The translations under genes were made by a program, and so were the position numbers. 64,000 nucleotides of DNA from NCBI RefSeq assembly GCF_020515695.1, contig NZ_JAIWJA010000006.1:124001-188000 (forward strand). The letters run 5' to 3'. The DNA is from Pseudomonas sp. MWU16-30317. Lineage in GTDB: Bacteria; Pseudomonadota; Gammaproteobacteria; Pseudomonadales; Pseudomonadaceae. Below, piece after piece: positions 35,187-44,126 of the stretch (the first letter of the stretch is position 1; each line of letters starts with the position of its first letter). The notes beneath the pieces are model-generated. The model was given only the letters and a program-made list of their open reading frames with translations, was not told where the DNA came from and ran no database searches.

Positions 35187-35438
35187 TCAACCCTTGCCAG
35201 TGATCTTGCGGTACTTGTCCATCAACTGCTCTTCGGTTTCCGGATGCGCCTCATCCAGGGGAATGCAGTCAACCGGGCAGACCTGCTGGCACTGTGGCTC
35301 GTCGTAGTGACCTACGCACTGGGTGCACAGGTTCGGGTCGATCACGTAGATCTCCTCGCCCTGGGAGATGGCAGCGTTCGGGCACTCGGGTTCGCAGACG
35401 TCGCAGTTGATGCAATCGTCGGTGATGATCAGGGACAT
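35187..35438 (-). CDS. YfhL-type 2[4Fe-4S] ferredoxin
   Basis: An 83-residue electron carrier with two cluster motifs, CINCDVCEPECPNAA and CTQCVGHYDEPQCQQVCP; the insertion in the second motif and the C-terminal extension (ETEEQLMDKYRKITGKG) are typical of the YfhL/AlvinFdx-like group. Redox partner unknown. Located next to coaD as in other pseudomonads. Confidence 0.95.
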   Translation of the reverse strand: MSLIITDDCINCDVCEPECPNAAISQGEEIYVIDPNLCTQCVGHYDEPQCQQVCPVDCIPLDEAHPETEEQLMDKYRKITGKG

Positions 35439-35545
35439 GGATACTCCAGCCCGGGCCAGACGCTCGGGCGTAACAAATCGAATGCGCGCAATTGTGCCGT
35501 ATTAGCGCCCGCAGTGCACGCGGGCGCGGATTCGTCGGTCGGATA

Positions 35546-36025
35546 TCAGTTGGCGAAGCGCTGTTTGAGGGCGTCTGCGACGGCTGGATGGACGAATTTG
35601 GTGATGTCGCCACCCAGCGCGGCAATTTCTCGAACCAGCGTCGACGATATGAACGAGTAGCGCTCCGAAGGCGTCAAGAAAAGGCTCTCGACGTCGGGCG
35701 CCAATTGGCGATTCATGTTCGCCAGCTGGAATTCATATTCGAAATCCGACACGGCACGCAGGCCACGCAGCAGCACGTTCGCGCCTTGTTCCTTGGCGAA
35801 ATGCGCTAAAAGCGTCGAAAAGCCGACCACTTCGACGTTAGGCAAGTGTCTTGTCACTTCCTGAGCCAAGGCGACCCGCTGGTCCAACGGGAACAGTGGA
35901 TTTTTTTTCGGGCTCGCGGCGACCGCGATGACCACGTGGTCGAACAGCCGCGAGGCTCGCTCGACCAAGTCGCCATGGCCCTTGGTAATAGGGTCGAAGG
36001 TACCTGGGTACAACACTCGGTTCAT
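35546..36025 (-). CDS. coaD: Phosphopantetheine adenylyltransferase
   Basis: Fourth step of coenzyme A synthesis: ATP plus 4'-phosphopantetheine gives dephospho-CoA. 159 residues. The nucleotidyltransferase motif YPGTFDPITKGHGDL contains the T/HxGH signature, and the C-terminal RYSFISSTLVREIA block is the ISST-x-R phosphate-binding motif. The start at 36025 gives the usual length; the frame continues upstream without support. Confidence 0.97.
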   Translation of the reverse strand: MNRVLYPGTFDPITKGHGDLVERASRLFDHVVIAVAASPKKNPLFPLDQRVALAQEVTRHLPNVEVVGFSTLLAHFAKEQGANVLLRGLRAVSDFEYEFQLANMNRQLAPDVESLFLTPSERYSFISSTLVREIAALGGDITKFVHPAVADALKQRFAN

Positions 36026-36183
36026 CGCGTCGTCCTGGCGGGAGTCCGTTGGGGATTCGGATGGTATCGCAGCACGTGCAGTCGGCCAAGTCGGCATGCG
36101 TGCAAGTGAAACGTTCAGTCCTTGCGCACATGGCCCAGAAAGTCCACTGCCACGGTGTCGCAGGCCGTGGGAGGCCCAATTTC

Positions 36184-36200
36184 GCTAGCTTTCGGCTAGC
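36184..36200. promoter_or_regulatory. Inverted repeat GCTAGC-N5-GCTAGC upstream of the TetR gene
   Basis: Two copies of the palindrome GCTAGC separated by 5 bases, about 90 bases upstream of the TetR-family start and in the coaD/tetR divergent region. It is a reasonable candidate operator for that regulator, by position only. Confidence 0.35.
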
Positions 36201-36291
36201 CTAAGGTCGGCCTTGGGCTGCGGATGGCAAAATCGTACTATGCGGGTACAAATCTGGGCGCTAGGGCCCGCAGGATGAGAGATCAGAGTCA

Positions 36292-36942
36292 ATGAAAACC
36301 CGCCAACGCATCGTGCAGGCCACTCTGGAGCTGTTCAATCAGCAAGGCGAGCGGACCGTCAGCACCAATCACATCGCCGCCTATATGGAAATTTCCCCTG
36401 GCAATCTTTACTACCACTTTGCCAACAAGCAGGAAATCATTGCCGAGTTGTTCGCTGAATACGAGCAAGGGGTCGATACTTACCTGCAGCTGCCGAAAGG
36501 TGTCAGTGTAGGCGTCGATGACATGCGTTTTTATTTGCAACGGCTGTTCGAGAGCAACTGGAGCTACCGGTTCTTTTATCGGGACCTGGAGCACCTGCTC
36601 GAAAGCGATCCGCAATTGGCACTGCGCTATCGACAGTTCTCCCGGCGTTGCCTGCGCCAGGGGCAGGTGATCTTCGAGGCGTTCGCGCAGGCCGGGTTGT
36701 TGCGTTTGCATGCTGGGCAAGCCGAAGCACTGGCCCTGAACGCCTGGATTATCCTGACGTCGTGGACGCGTTTCCTTACCACTTCCCAGGCTGCGACGGC
36801 GCAGCTCAGCGAGGAAGTCGTCAAACGCGGGATTTTCCAGGTGCTGACTATGGTATCCGGCCTGGTCGCGGAACCTTGGCGGGCCGCCGTGAATACGTTG
36901 TTCGAAGAATTCAATACGCCACTGACGCTGGCAGAGGAATAG
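36292..36942 (+). CDS. TetR/AcrR-family transcriptional regulator
   Basis: 216 residues. The N-terminal helix-turn-helix (RIVQATLELFNQQGERTVST ... MEISPGNLYYHFANKQEII) is typical. The C-terminal ligand domain is long and hydrophobic and resembles the PhaD/FadR-like subgroup with ISPGNLYYHF, but its gene neighbourhood is not the pha cluster. Ligand and targets unknown. It is divergent from coaD and 54 bases upstream of a sulfurtransferase gene that it might regulate or share a transcript with. Confidence 0.9.
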   Translation: MKTRQRIVQATLELFNQQGERTVSTNHIAAYMEISPGNLYYHFANKQEIIAELFAEYEQGVDTYLQLPKGVSVGVDDMRFYLQRLFESNWSYRFFYRDLEHLLESDPQLALRYRQFSRRCLRQGQVIFEAFAQAGLLRLHAGQAEALALNAWIILTSWTRFLTTSQAATAQLSEEVVKRGIFQVLTMVSGLVAEPWRAAVNTLFEEFNTPLTLAEE

Positions 36943-36996
36943 GCCGGGAACTTCGTTCCGGGCCATGAATCCACTGCATTTCCCAGGGAGGTTTAC

Positions 36997-37851
36997 ATGC
37001 CTATCGCGCAATTGATCAGCCCTCAAGGGCTGCACGCTCGTCTCGACGAGCCGGGGCTGGTGATACTGGATTGTCGCTTTGCGCTTGAAGACACCGACTA
37101 CGGCCAGCGCAGTTACGCCGAGGGCCACTTGGCCGGCGCGCGCTTTGCCGATTTGGACAAGGACCTCAGCGGCGCGGTGGTCAAGCAGGTGACCGGGCGT
37201 CATCCGCTGCCGGCTCCCGGGGAGTTGATCGAGCGCTTGCAAGGCTGGGGCGTCAGTGCCGACAGCGATGTGGTGCTTTACGACGATGGCCCCGGTGCCT
37301 TCGCAGCCCATGCCTGGTGGTTGCTGATGTGGTTGGGCAAACGCGAGGGTGTCTACCTGCTCGATGGCGGCCTCAAGGCCTGGCATGCGGCCGGGTTGCC
37401 GCTCAGCCTCGATCCCCCGGCACACGAAGCCGGGCATTTTTCTGGCAAGCCTGATAACAGTCTGGTGGTCAGCGCACAGCAATTGCAGGCGCAGCTGGAA
37501 TCACCAGACCTGACCTTGATCGACGCCCGGGCTCCCGCACGCTTTCGCGGTGAGGTCGAGCCGATCGATCCTGTGGCGGGGCATATTCCCGGTGCGCGTT
37601 GTGCGGTGTTTACTGACAATCTGGCAGCCGATGGGCGGTTTTTGCCGGCCGATCAACTCAAGGCGCGTTTCGAAAAAATTCTGGCGGGGCGCCCGGCCAG
37701 CACGCTGGTGTCCTACTGCGGGTCCGGGGTGACGGCCTGTCACAACCTGTTTGCACTGTGCTTGGCGGGTTACCCACTGGTACCGCTATATGCGGGCTCC
37801 TGGAGCGAGTGGATCACCGATCCACAGCGGCCGCGGGCGACGGGAGACTGA
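36997..37851 (+). CDS. sseA: Two-domain rhodanese (3-mercaptopyruvate/thiosulfate sulfurtransferase)
   Basis: 284 residues with two rhodanese domains. The first is inactive (about 1-135, ILDCRFALEDTDYG); the second (about 165-275) has the persulfide Cys in YCGSGVTACHN. The CGSGVTA loop points to 3-mercaptopyruvate as sulfur donor. GGAGG precedes the ATG. Its 3' end overlaps the convergent YheT-type gene by 38 bases. Confidence 0.92.
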   Translation: MPIAQLISPQGLHARLDEPGLVILDCRFALEDTDYGQRSYAEGHLAGARFADLDKDLSGAVVKQVTGRHPLPAPGELIERLQGWGVSADSDVVLYDDGPGAFAAHAWWLLMWLGKREGVYLLDGGLKAWHAAGLPLSLDPPAHEAGHFSGKPDNSLVVSAQQLQAQLESPDLTLIDARAPARFRGEVEPIDPVAGHIPGARCAVFTDNLAADGRFLPADQLKARFEKILAGRPASTLVSYCGSGVTACHNLFALCLAGYPLVPLYAGSWSEWITDPQRPRATGD

Positions 37852-38857
37852 ACGCGCAGTCTTTCGCCAACCACTGCGGGATGCGGCGTTCGAGGTAATA
37901 GGTCGGACTTCGCAGTGTGCCATCCACAAACCCCACATGTCCGCCTCGTGCATGGCGCTCGAAGGTGGTGCCGGGCGCCAGTTCGTTCGGCGTCGGCAGG
38001 CTGTGGGGGAACACGAAGGGATCGTCCAGCGCCTGGATGATCAGCGTGCGGGTGCGGATATCTCCGAGGAAATAACGGCTGGATGACTTGCGGTAGTAAT
38101 CCCGAGCATCGGCGAAGCCATGCAGGGGCGCCGTCACCCGCCCGTCGAAATCCCAGAAGGTGCGCATCTTTTCCAGCGACCCGAGCCCTGCCAGCTTCGC
38201 CAGCCCTTCTTTTTGCCCCTCGCGCTGGAATCGCGCCTGCTTGTCCCGCACATAGGCCAGCATTGCGCGCATGAAGTGCGCCTGATAGACCTTCGAAAAC
38301 CCCTGGCCGATACGGTCGGCGCACTGATCGAGGCGAAAGGGCACCGATACTGCCACCGCGCCTTGCAACTGTGAGTGAGGGCCGGTCTCGCCCAGATACT
38401 TGAGCAACACGTTGCCGCCCAGAGAGTAGCCGACGGCGTAGAGCGGTGCCGACGGCCGTCGGGCGCGCAGTAGCCCGATGACTTCGGCCAGATCGTCGCT
38501 GGCACCGGAATGGTAACTGCGCACCTGCAGATTGGGCTCGCCCGAGCAGCCCCGCCAGTTGATGGCGACGCTGGCCCAGCCTTGGGCTGCCAAGGCGCGC
38601 TGCAAGCCCGCGACGTAGGGCGAATTGGACGAGCCGGTGAGGCCGTGCAGGACCAAGACCAGTGGCGCGTCGGTGGTGTGCGGACCGTACCAGTCGACGT
38701 CGAGAAAATCGCCGTCGGCCAGCCACAGGCGCTCCCTGGGCCGTGTCAGATGCACGGTGGGGCGCCACAGCGGGCCCCATAGCGTCTGCAGGTGCGGGTT
38801 GCCCAGCCCGAGCGCTGGCAGGAAAGCCTCGGGTGCCGCCACTGGCGCGTCAGCCAC
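37814..38857 (-). CDS. YheT-family alpha/beta hydrolase
   Basis: 347 residues. LVLVLHGLTGSSNSPYV carries the oxyanion-hole region, GYSLGGNVLLKYLGE the nucleophile Ser, DDPFVFPHSLP the acid and GGHVGFVDG the catalytic His, matching the YheT/ABHD1-3-like group. A carboxylesterase role is likely, with no known substrate. It precedes rsmD in the opposite order (rsmD ends 9 bases upstream), so the two may be co-transcribed. Confidence 0.9.
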   Translation of the reverse strand: MADAPVAAPEAFLPALGLGNPHLQTLWGPLWRPTVHLTRPRERLWLADGDFLDVDWYGPHTTDAPLVLVLHGLTGSSNSPYVAGLQRALAAQGWASVAINWRGCSGEPNLQVRSYHSGASDDLAEVIGLLRARRPSAPLYAVGYSLGGNVLLKYLGETGPHSQLQGAVAVSVPFRLDQCADRIGQGFSKVYQAHFMRAMLAYVRDKQARFQREGQKEGLAKLAGLGSLEKMRTFWDFDGRVTAPLHGFADARDYYRKSSSRYFLGDIRTRTLIIQALDDPFVFPHSLPTPNELAPGTTFERHARGGHVGFVDGTLRSPTYYLERRIPQWLAKDCAFSLPSPAAAVDR

Positions 38858-38866
38858 GATGGCTTT

Positions 38867-39463
38867 TTATCCCCGCTGCCACAGCGCGTAGTACACCTGA
38901 CCGGCCTTTTTTTCGCGGTGCAGACGCCAGTTGGCGGGTAGCTCCAGGGTCGAAGGGGGTGTTTCGCTTTCGGTGTAGATCCAGGCGCGCTCCGCCAGCC
39001 ACTGGCGCTCTTCGAGCAAGGTGCAGGCGCTGGCCAGCAATTGCTGATGGAAGGGTGGGTCGAGAAATACCAGGTCGAACGGCGTTGCAGGCTGGGTTTC
39101 CAGATGGCGCAAAGCGTCAGCCTGGTGCAACTGGCCAACGCTGCACTCCAGTAGATCAAGGTTCTTGCGCAGCGCGGCGATGGCGGCGGCGTTGTTGTCC
39201 AGCGCCAGCCCCAGGCCAGCACCGCGCGACAGAGCCTCGAGGTACAGGGCGCCGCTGCCTGCGAACGGGTCCAGCACCTTGGCGCCTTCGATATAGGGCG
39301 CGAGCCAGTTGAACAGCGTCTCGCGCACGCGATCCGGCGTCGGGCGCAGGCCGGGCGCATCCGGGAAGCTCAGGCGGCGGCTGCGCCACTGGCCACCGAT
39401 GATACGCAACTGGCCCAGGCCGCCATGGACGGCCTTGGGTGTTTTGGGGGATGGACTTGCCAT
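38867..39463 (-). CDS. rsmD: 16S rRNA (guanine-966-N2)-methyltransferase
   Basis: 198 residues. LRIIGGQWRSRRLSFPDAPG and LRPTPDRVRETLFNWL are the family N-terminal blocks, VLDPFAGSGALYLEALSRGA binds SAM and FLDPPF is the N-methyltransferase catalytic motif. Modifies G966 of 16S rRNA. Its start touches the stop of the upstream M16 gene at 39463, indicating an operon with the two M16 genes and coupled translation. Confidence 0.96.
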   Translation of the reverse strand: MASPSPKTPKAVHGGLGQLRIIGGQWRSRRLSFPDAPGLRPTPDRVRETLFNWLAPYIEGAKVLDPFAGSGALYLEALSRGAGLGLALDNNAAAIAALRKNLDLLECSVGQLHQADALRHLETQPATPFDLVFLDPPFHQQLLASACTLLEERQWLAERAWIYTESETPPSTLELPANWRLHREKKAGQVYYALWQRG

Positions 39464-40968
39464 TAATGCTCCGGGACCCCGAGCGGTTGCTCGGTGGGCC
39501 TTTCAGTAGGGGGCGGCAGCGGCTTTTGCGCGAGCGTCGGGCCTGCCGTGACGATGACTAGTTTGTCGGCGTCCAGGTGCTTGTTCAATGCCGTTTTCAC
39601 TTGATCGATGGTCAGTGCCTGGGATTGCTGCATGAAATCTTCGATAAAGGTCAGCGGCAGGTCGTAGAAGCCAATGGCACCCAGTTGCCCGACGATGCTG
39701 CCATTGCTGGCGTTGGACAGCGGGAAGCTGCCGGCCAGTTCGCGTTTGGCGTCGTCGAGCTCCTTTTGCGTCGGCCCCGTCTTCAGGTAGTCGCGCAGGA
39801 TGTCCTGCACCAGTTTCAGGGTGCCTTCGCTCAGTTCGGCGCGGGTTTGCAGGCTGATCATGAACGGTCCGCGGGCTTGCATGGCGGTGAACGCGGAGTA
39901 CACGCCGTAGGTCAGGCCGCGTTTTTCCCGGACCTCGCTCATCAGCCGGGTGCCGAAGGCGCCGCCGCCAAGGATCTGGTTACCCATCGACAGCGCGGCG
40001 TAGTCCGGATCGTTACGGTCGATGCCCAGCTCGGCGAGCAGCAGGTGTGTCTGCTTGGAGGGGAACTCCAGATGGGTCAGGCCGGGTTTGGGTTCGCTCG
40101 GCTCGGCGACCACCGCCAGATGCGGGCCCTTGGGTAGCGCCGACGACACTTGCTCGGCGATCGCGTGGGCGTCGTCCATAGACAGGTCGCCGACCAAAGC
40201 GATCACCGCGTTGCCAGCGGCGTAGGCGCGTTTGTGGAAGGCTTGAAGCTGCGCCAGGCTGATCGGCGCAATGGTCTGCGCTGTGCCGTCGGTGGCATGA
40301 GCATAGGGGTGCGTGCCGTAAAGCCCCTTGTACAAGGCCTGGCTCGCTTGCGCACCGGGGTTCTGCTTCTGGTACTCAAGGCCGGCGAGGATCTGATTCT
40401 TGATGCGCGCCAGCGAGTCGGCCGGGAATGTCGGATGGCCGACCACTTCGGCGAACAGCTTGAGCGCCGGGTCGCGCTTGTCGGGAGCGCTCAGGCTGCG
40501 CAGCGAAGCCACGGCCATGTCGCGATACGCGCCGTTGCTGAAGTCCGCCCCCAACCCTTCGAAGCCCTGAGCGATGGCTTCGACATTCTTGCCCTTGACG
40601 CCTTCGTTGAGCATGGCGTTAGTCAGCAGCGCCAGGCCGCCGGCGTTGCCGTCCTGGCTGCTGCCAGCGGCGAAGGTTACGCGCAGGTCGAACATCGGTA
40701 GCTGCGGGGCTGCGACGAACAGCACCTTGCTGCCGTCTTTGGTCTGCCAGGTCTTGATGTCCAGCTTGCGGTGTTCCGGCGCCTTGCTGTCCAACTCCTT
40801 GAGGGTCTGGAGGCCATTGACGGGTGCAGGGGCGGATGCCGGCGCGGGTGCGGCCGCGGGCGTCGCGTCGTCGGCTTGGGCCGGCAGGGCGGCGAATGAA
40901 GCGAGCAGGCTGGCGATCAGGGCGGTGCCCAGGCGGCGTGCGTGATGGGGCGTGATGCGCTCAATCAT
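39463..40968 (-). CDS. M16-family peptidase-like protein without zinc motif
   Basis: A 501-residue exported protein (signal peptide ending near ALPAQA) with two M16 halves. The inverted zinc motif HxxEH is absent: the matching place reads GGLALLTNAMLNEG. The arginine-tyrosine substrate-binding block (REKRGLTYGVYSAF) is kept. This fits the non-catalytic partner of a two-subunit M16 protease such as those in other bacteria and mitochondria; the catalytic partner is encoded immediately upstream with an 8-base overlap. Confidence 0.9.
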   Translation of the reverse strand: MIERITPHHARRLGTALIASLLASFAALPAQADDATPAAAPAPASAPAPVNGLQTLKELDSKAPEHRKLDIKTWQTKDGSKVLFVAAPQLPMFDLRVTFAAGSSQDGNAGGLALLTNAMLNEGVKGKNVEAIAQGFEGLGADFSNGAYRDMAVASLRSLSAPDKRDPALKLFAEVVGHPTFPADSLARIKNQILAGLEYQKQNPGAQASQALYKGLYGTHPYAHATDGTAQTIAPISLAQLQAFHKRAYAAGNAVIALVGDLSMDDAHAIAEQVSSALPKGPHLAVVAEPSEPKPGLTHLEFPSKQTHLLLAELGIDRNDPDYAALSMGNQILGGGAFGTRLMSEVREKRGLTYGVYSAFTAMQARGPFMISLQTRAELSEGTLKLVQDILRDYLKTGPTQKELDDAKRELAGSFPLSNASNGSIVGQLGAIGFYDLPLTFIEDFMQQSQALTIDQVKTALNKHLDADKLVIVTAGPTLAQKPLPPPTERPTEQPLGVPEH

Positions 40969-42316
40969 GAGCCTTTTCCTCGGGCAATACGTGGGCGACG
41001 CTCAAGCGTTCGCGGGTGAAATAGGTACGTGCGGCGGTCTGGATGTCGGCTGGCGTGACGCTGTTGAGGTCATCCAGCTCGCTGTCCATGAGCTTCCACG
41101 ACAGGCCGACGGTTTCGAGCTGGCCGATGGTGGTGGCCTGGCGGCTGATGGAATCGCGACCGAAGACCAGTCCGGCGATGACTTCGGCACGTACACGCTC
41201 AAGCTCCGCAGCGGTGGGCGGTTTGTCCTTGAGCTGATCGAGTACGCCCCAGAGGCCCTTCTCGACGTCGGTCAGGGTCTTTTTCTTTTGCGTGTTGGGT
41301 GTGGCAGGCAGCATGAACAGCGTGTCGCCGCGGGTGAACGCGTCGTAGCTGGCCGAAGCGCCGGACACCAGCTCGCTGCCGCGCTCGAGCTGGGTGGACA
41401 GCCTCGCGCTGTAGCCGCCGTCTAGCAGGGCGGCGATCAGGCGCAGGGCCTGCACGCCGCGCGGGTCTTTGGCGGTAGCGAGGCTGGGCACGTTGAAGGC
41501 CAGCATCAGGCTGGGCAATTCGGTGCGCACATGCAGGGTGATCTGCCGCTCGCCCGGCTCGGCGACCTCCAGCGGAATTTTCGCCGGTGGCGTCGGGCGC
41601 CGTGCGATACCGCCGAAGAAGCGCTGAGCCAGGACCTTGACGTCATCGGGCTTGACGTCGCCGACCACCACCAGTGTCGCGTTGTTGGGCACGTACCAGG
41701 ACTCGTACCAATGACGCAGCTCTTCGACCTTCATGCGTTCGAGGTCGGCCATCCAGCCAATGGTCGGGGTGTGGTAGCCGCTGGCGGGGTACGCCATGGC
41801 CTTGAAGGCTTCGAAGGCCTTGGCGCTAGGCTGGTCATCGGTGCGCAGGCGGCGCTCTTCCTTGATGACTTCGATTTCCTTGGTGAATTCTTCCGGCGGC
41901 AGGCGCAGGGTGGCCATGCGATCGGCTTCGAGCTCGAAGGCCACCGGCAGCCGGTCCTTGGCCATCACCTGGTAATAGGCGGTGTAGTCGTCGCTGGTGA
42001 AGGCGTTCTCTTCGGCGCCCAGGTCGCGCAGCACGCGGGAAGATTCGCCCGGGCCCATTTTGCTGCTGCCCTTGAACATCATGTGCTCGAGGGCGTGGGA
42101 GAGGCCGGTCTGGCCGGGGGTTTCGTAGCTCGAACCGACCTTGTACCAGATCTGCGAGACCACCACGGGGGCACGGTGGTCTTCGCGTACGACGACCTTG
42201 AGGCCGTTGTCGAGCGTAAACTCGGTGGTGGGTTGGGGATCGGCGGCAAAGGCGGCGAGTGGCAGGCAAAAAGTACCGAGCAGCAGACCGGCAGCGCGGC
42301 GGGCAAGATCATTCAT
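40961..42316 (-). CDS. M16-family zinc metallopeptidase (catalytic subunit)
   Basis: A 451-residue exported protease. The start at 42316 (MNDLARRAAGLLLGTFCLPL) gives a signal peptide cut after AFA. Zinc motif HALEH (about residue 75) with downstream Glu in the E-rich YYQVMAKDRLPVAFELEADR block is intact. It likely forms a periplasmic heterodimer with the next gene product. Divergent from ftsY. Confidence 0.92.
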   Translation of the reverse strand: MNDLARRAAGLLLGTFCLPLAAFAADPQPTTEFTLDNGLKVVVREDHRAPVVVSQIWYKVGSSYETPGQTGLSHALEHMMFKGSSKMGPGESSRVLRDLGAEENAFTSDDYTAYYQVMAKDRLPVAFELEADRMATLRLPPEEFTKEIEVIKEERRLRTDDQPSAKAFEAFKAMAYPASGYHTPTIGWMADLERMKVEELRHWYESWYVPNNATLVVVGDVKPDDVKVLAQRFFGGIARRPTPPAKIPLEVAEPGERQITLHVRTELPSLMLAFNVPSLATAKDPRGVQALRLIAALLDGGYSARLSTQLERGSELVSGASASYDAFTRGDTLFMLPATPNTQKKKTLTDVEKGLWGVLDQLKDKPPTAAELERVRAEVIAGLVFGRDSISRQATTIGQLETVGLSWKLMDSELDDLNSVTPADIQTAARTYFTRERLSVAHVLPEEKAHD

Positions 42317-42548
42317 TCGATTTTGAACCTGTAAGGCTGCCCGCTTGGCCTTAGCGTCAGTGGGCGAGGAGGTGCTAGGATACTGATCCGGCTCGCTGGC
42401 GACCATGCCTGATGTGAAAGCGGGCCTGCGATCATCTTGTCAGGATGTAACGCGTGAACGAGCCGGGTAAAAAGCAGTCTGTTCTGCGATATCAGAATTT
42501 TCAGAGGCGCCGCTTTGGCGCGTCGCTACCGTGAGATAGCCGTCCTCC

Positions 42549-44126
42549 ATGTTTGGTTCCAACGACGACAAGAAGACTCCGCCACCGGCTGGAGAGAAGA
42601 AAGGCCTGTTCGGGTGGCTGCGCAAAAAACCGCAGGAAACCCCTCCCGAGCCGCCGCAAGCCCCTGTGATTGCTGAGGCTCCCGAGACGCCCGAGACGCC
42701 TGAACTGGCCGTCGAGGTAGCGCCAGAGCCCGCGTTGTCGGCGGCCCCGCCTGCTGCCGAGCCCGTTGCGCCGATTGTCCCGGCCGAGCCCGCGGCGAGC
42801 GGCCTGGTGCTCCCGGTACCCGAGGAGCCCGTGGCGTTGGTGCCTGATGTCGAGGCCGAGCCCGTCGCGCCCTCCATTCCGCCCGCTACCGTGCCCGCGT
42901 TGCCAGAAACCACGGCGGCGCCGCTGGCCGAACTCGCGCCGACGCCGAGCGACCTGACGCCGACACCGGTCGCCGAGCCGGCTGCTCCGGTGCAGCCAGT
43001 GGTGCCCGCCGCTCCCGTAGTGGTCGAGCGCCCTGCGCCGGCGGTCGAGCACGTTGCACCGATCGCCGCCCCGCCTGCACCCGAGTCTGCAAACGTGCCC
43101 GCTGTACACGCTGGTACAGTGGCCGAGCCCCTTGTAGCGCCCGCTGCAGTTCCGGTCCCGGCGCCTGCCGCCCCAGCGTCTGCGGAGCCTACCAAAGCCG
43201 GTTTCTTCGCCCGCCTCAAGCAGGGGCTGAGCAAGACCAGCGCCAGCCTTGGCGAGGGCATGGCCAGTCTGTTCCTCGGCAAGAAGGCCATCGACGACGA
43301 CCTGCTCGACGAGCTCGAAACTCGTTTGCTGACCGCAGACGTCGGCGTCGAAGCCACCAATCTGATTATCGGCAACCTGACGCAGAAGGTCGCGCGCAAG
43401 CAGCTGACCGACAGCGACGCCCTGTACGCGTCTTTGCAGGCCGAGCTGTCGGCCTTGCTCAAGCCCGTCGAGCAACCGCTGGTGATCCCTGCGCAGCAAA
43501 AGCCTTTCGTGATTCTGGTGGTGGGCGTCAACGGCGCCGGCAAGACTACGACCATCGGCAAACTGGCGAAAAAACTTCAGGGTGAAGGCAAGAAGGTCAT
43601 GCTGGCCGCCGGCGATACCTTCCGCGCCGCTGCCGTCGAGCAATTGCAAGTGTGGGGCGAGCGTAACCGCATCCCGGTGATCGCCCAGCACACGGGTGCC
43701 GACTCTGCCTCGGTGATTTTCGACGCCGTACAGGCCGCCACGGCTCGGGGGATCGACGTGCTGATCGCCGATACCGCCGGACGCCTGCACACCAAAGACA
43801 ATCTGATGGAAGAGCTGAAGAAGGTGCGCCGCGTAATCGGCAAGCTGGACGAGACAGCGCCTCACGAGGTGTTGCTGGTGCTGGACGCCGGCACGGGCCA
43901 GAACGCCATCAATCAGGCCAAGCAGTTCAACCAGACGGTGTCCCTGACCGGTCTGGCGCTGACCAAGCTCGACGGCACCGCCAAAGGTGGGGTGATCTTC
44001 GCCCTGGCCAAGCAGTTCGGTTTGCCGATCCGGTACATCGGTGTCGGCGAAGGCATCGATGACCTGCGGACCTTCGAAGCCGAGCCCTTCGTCCAGGCGC
44101 TCTTCGCAGAACGGGAACGCTCATGA
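42549..44126 (+). CDS. ftsY: Signal recognition particle receptor FtsY
   Basis: GTPase that docks ribosome-SRP complexes at the membrane for co-translational insertion. 525 residues. An unusually long acidic Pro/Ala/Glu-rich N-terminal region (about 15-215) precedes the NG domain: G1 GVNGAGKTTTIGKLA (about 326), DTFRAAAVEQL, G3 DTAGRLHTKDN, G4 TKLDGTAKGG and the closing GVGEGIDDLRTF. It heads the ftsY-ftsE-ftsX operon (4-base overlaps), a conserved cell-division cluster. Confidence 0.97.
   Translation: MFGSNDDKKTPPPAGEKKGLFGWLRKKPQETPPEPPQAPVIAEAPETPETPELAVEVAPEPALSAAPPAAEPVAPIVPAEPAASGLVLPVPEEPVALVPDVEAEPVAPSIPPATVPALPETTAAPLAELAPTPSDLTPTPVAEPAAPVQPVVPAAPVVVERPAPAVEHVAPIAAPPAPESANVPAVHAGTVAEPLVAPAAVPVPAPAAPASAEPTKAGFFARLKQGLSKTSASLGEGMASLFLGKKAIDDDLLDELETRLLTADVGVEATNLIIGNLTQKVARKQLTDSDALYASLQAELSALLKPVEQPLVIPAQQKPFVILVVGVNGAGKTTTIGKLAKKLQGEGKKVMLAAGDTFRAAAVEQLQVWGERNRIPVIAQHTGADSASVIFDAVQAATARGIDVLIADTAGRLHTKDNLMEELKKVRRVIGKLDETAPHEVLLVLDAGTGQNAINQAKQFNQTVSLTGLALTKLDGTAKGGVIFALAKQFGLPIRYIGVGEGIDDLRTFEAEPFVQALFAERERS

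Noticed and set aside
36292..36942. phaD identity for the TetR gene
   Set aside because: The helix-turn-helix resembles PhaD, but the neighbourhood has no polyhydroxyalkanoate genes and the C-terminal domain cannot be matched by eye.
42501..43865. 454- and 373-codon open frames opposite ftsY
   Set aside because: Gly/Ala/Ser-rich runs come from the complement of the Pro/Ala/Glu tail of FtsY; no plausible start site.
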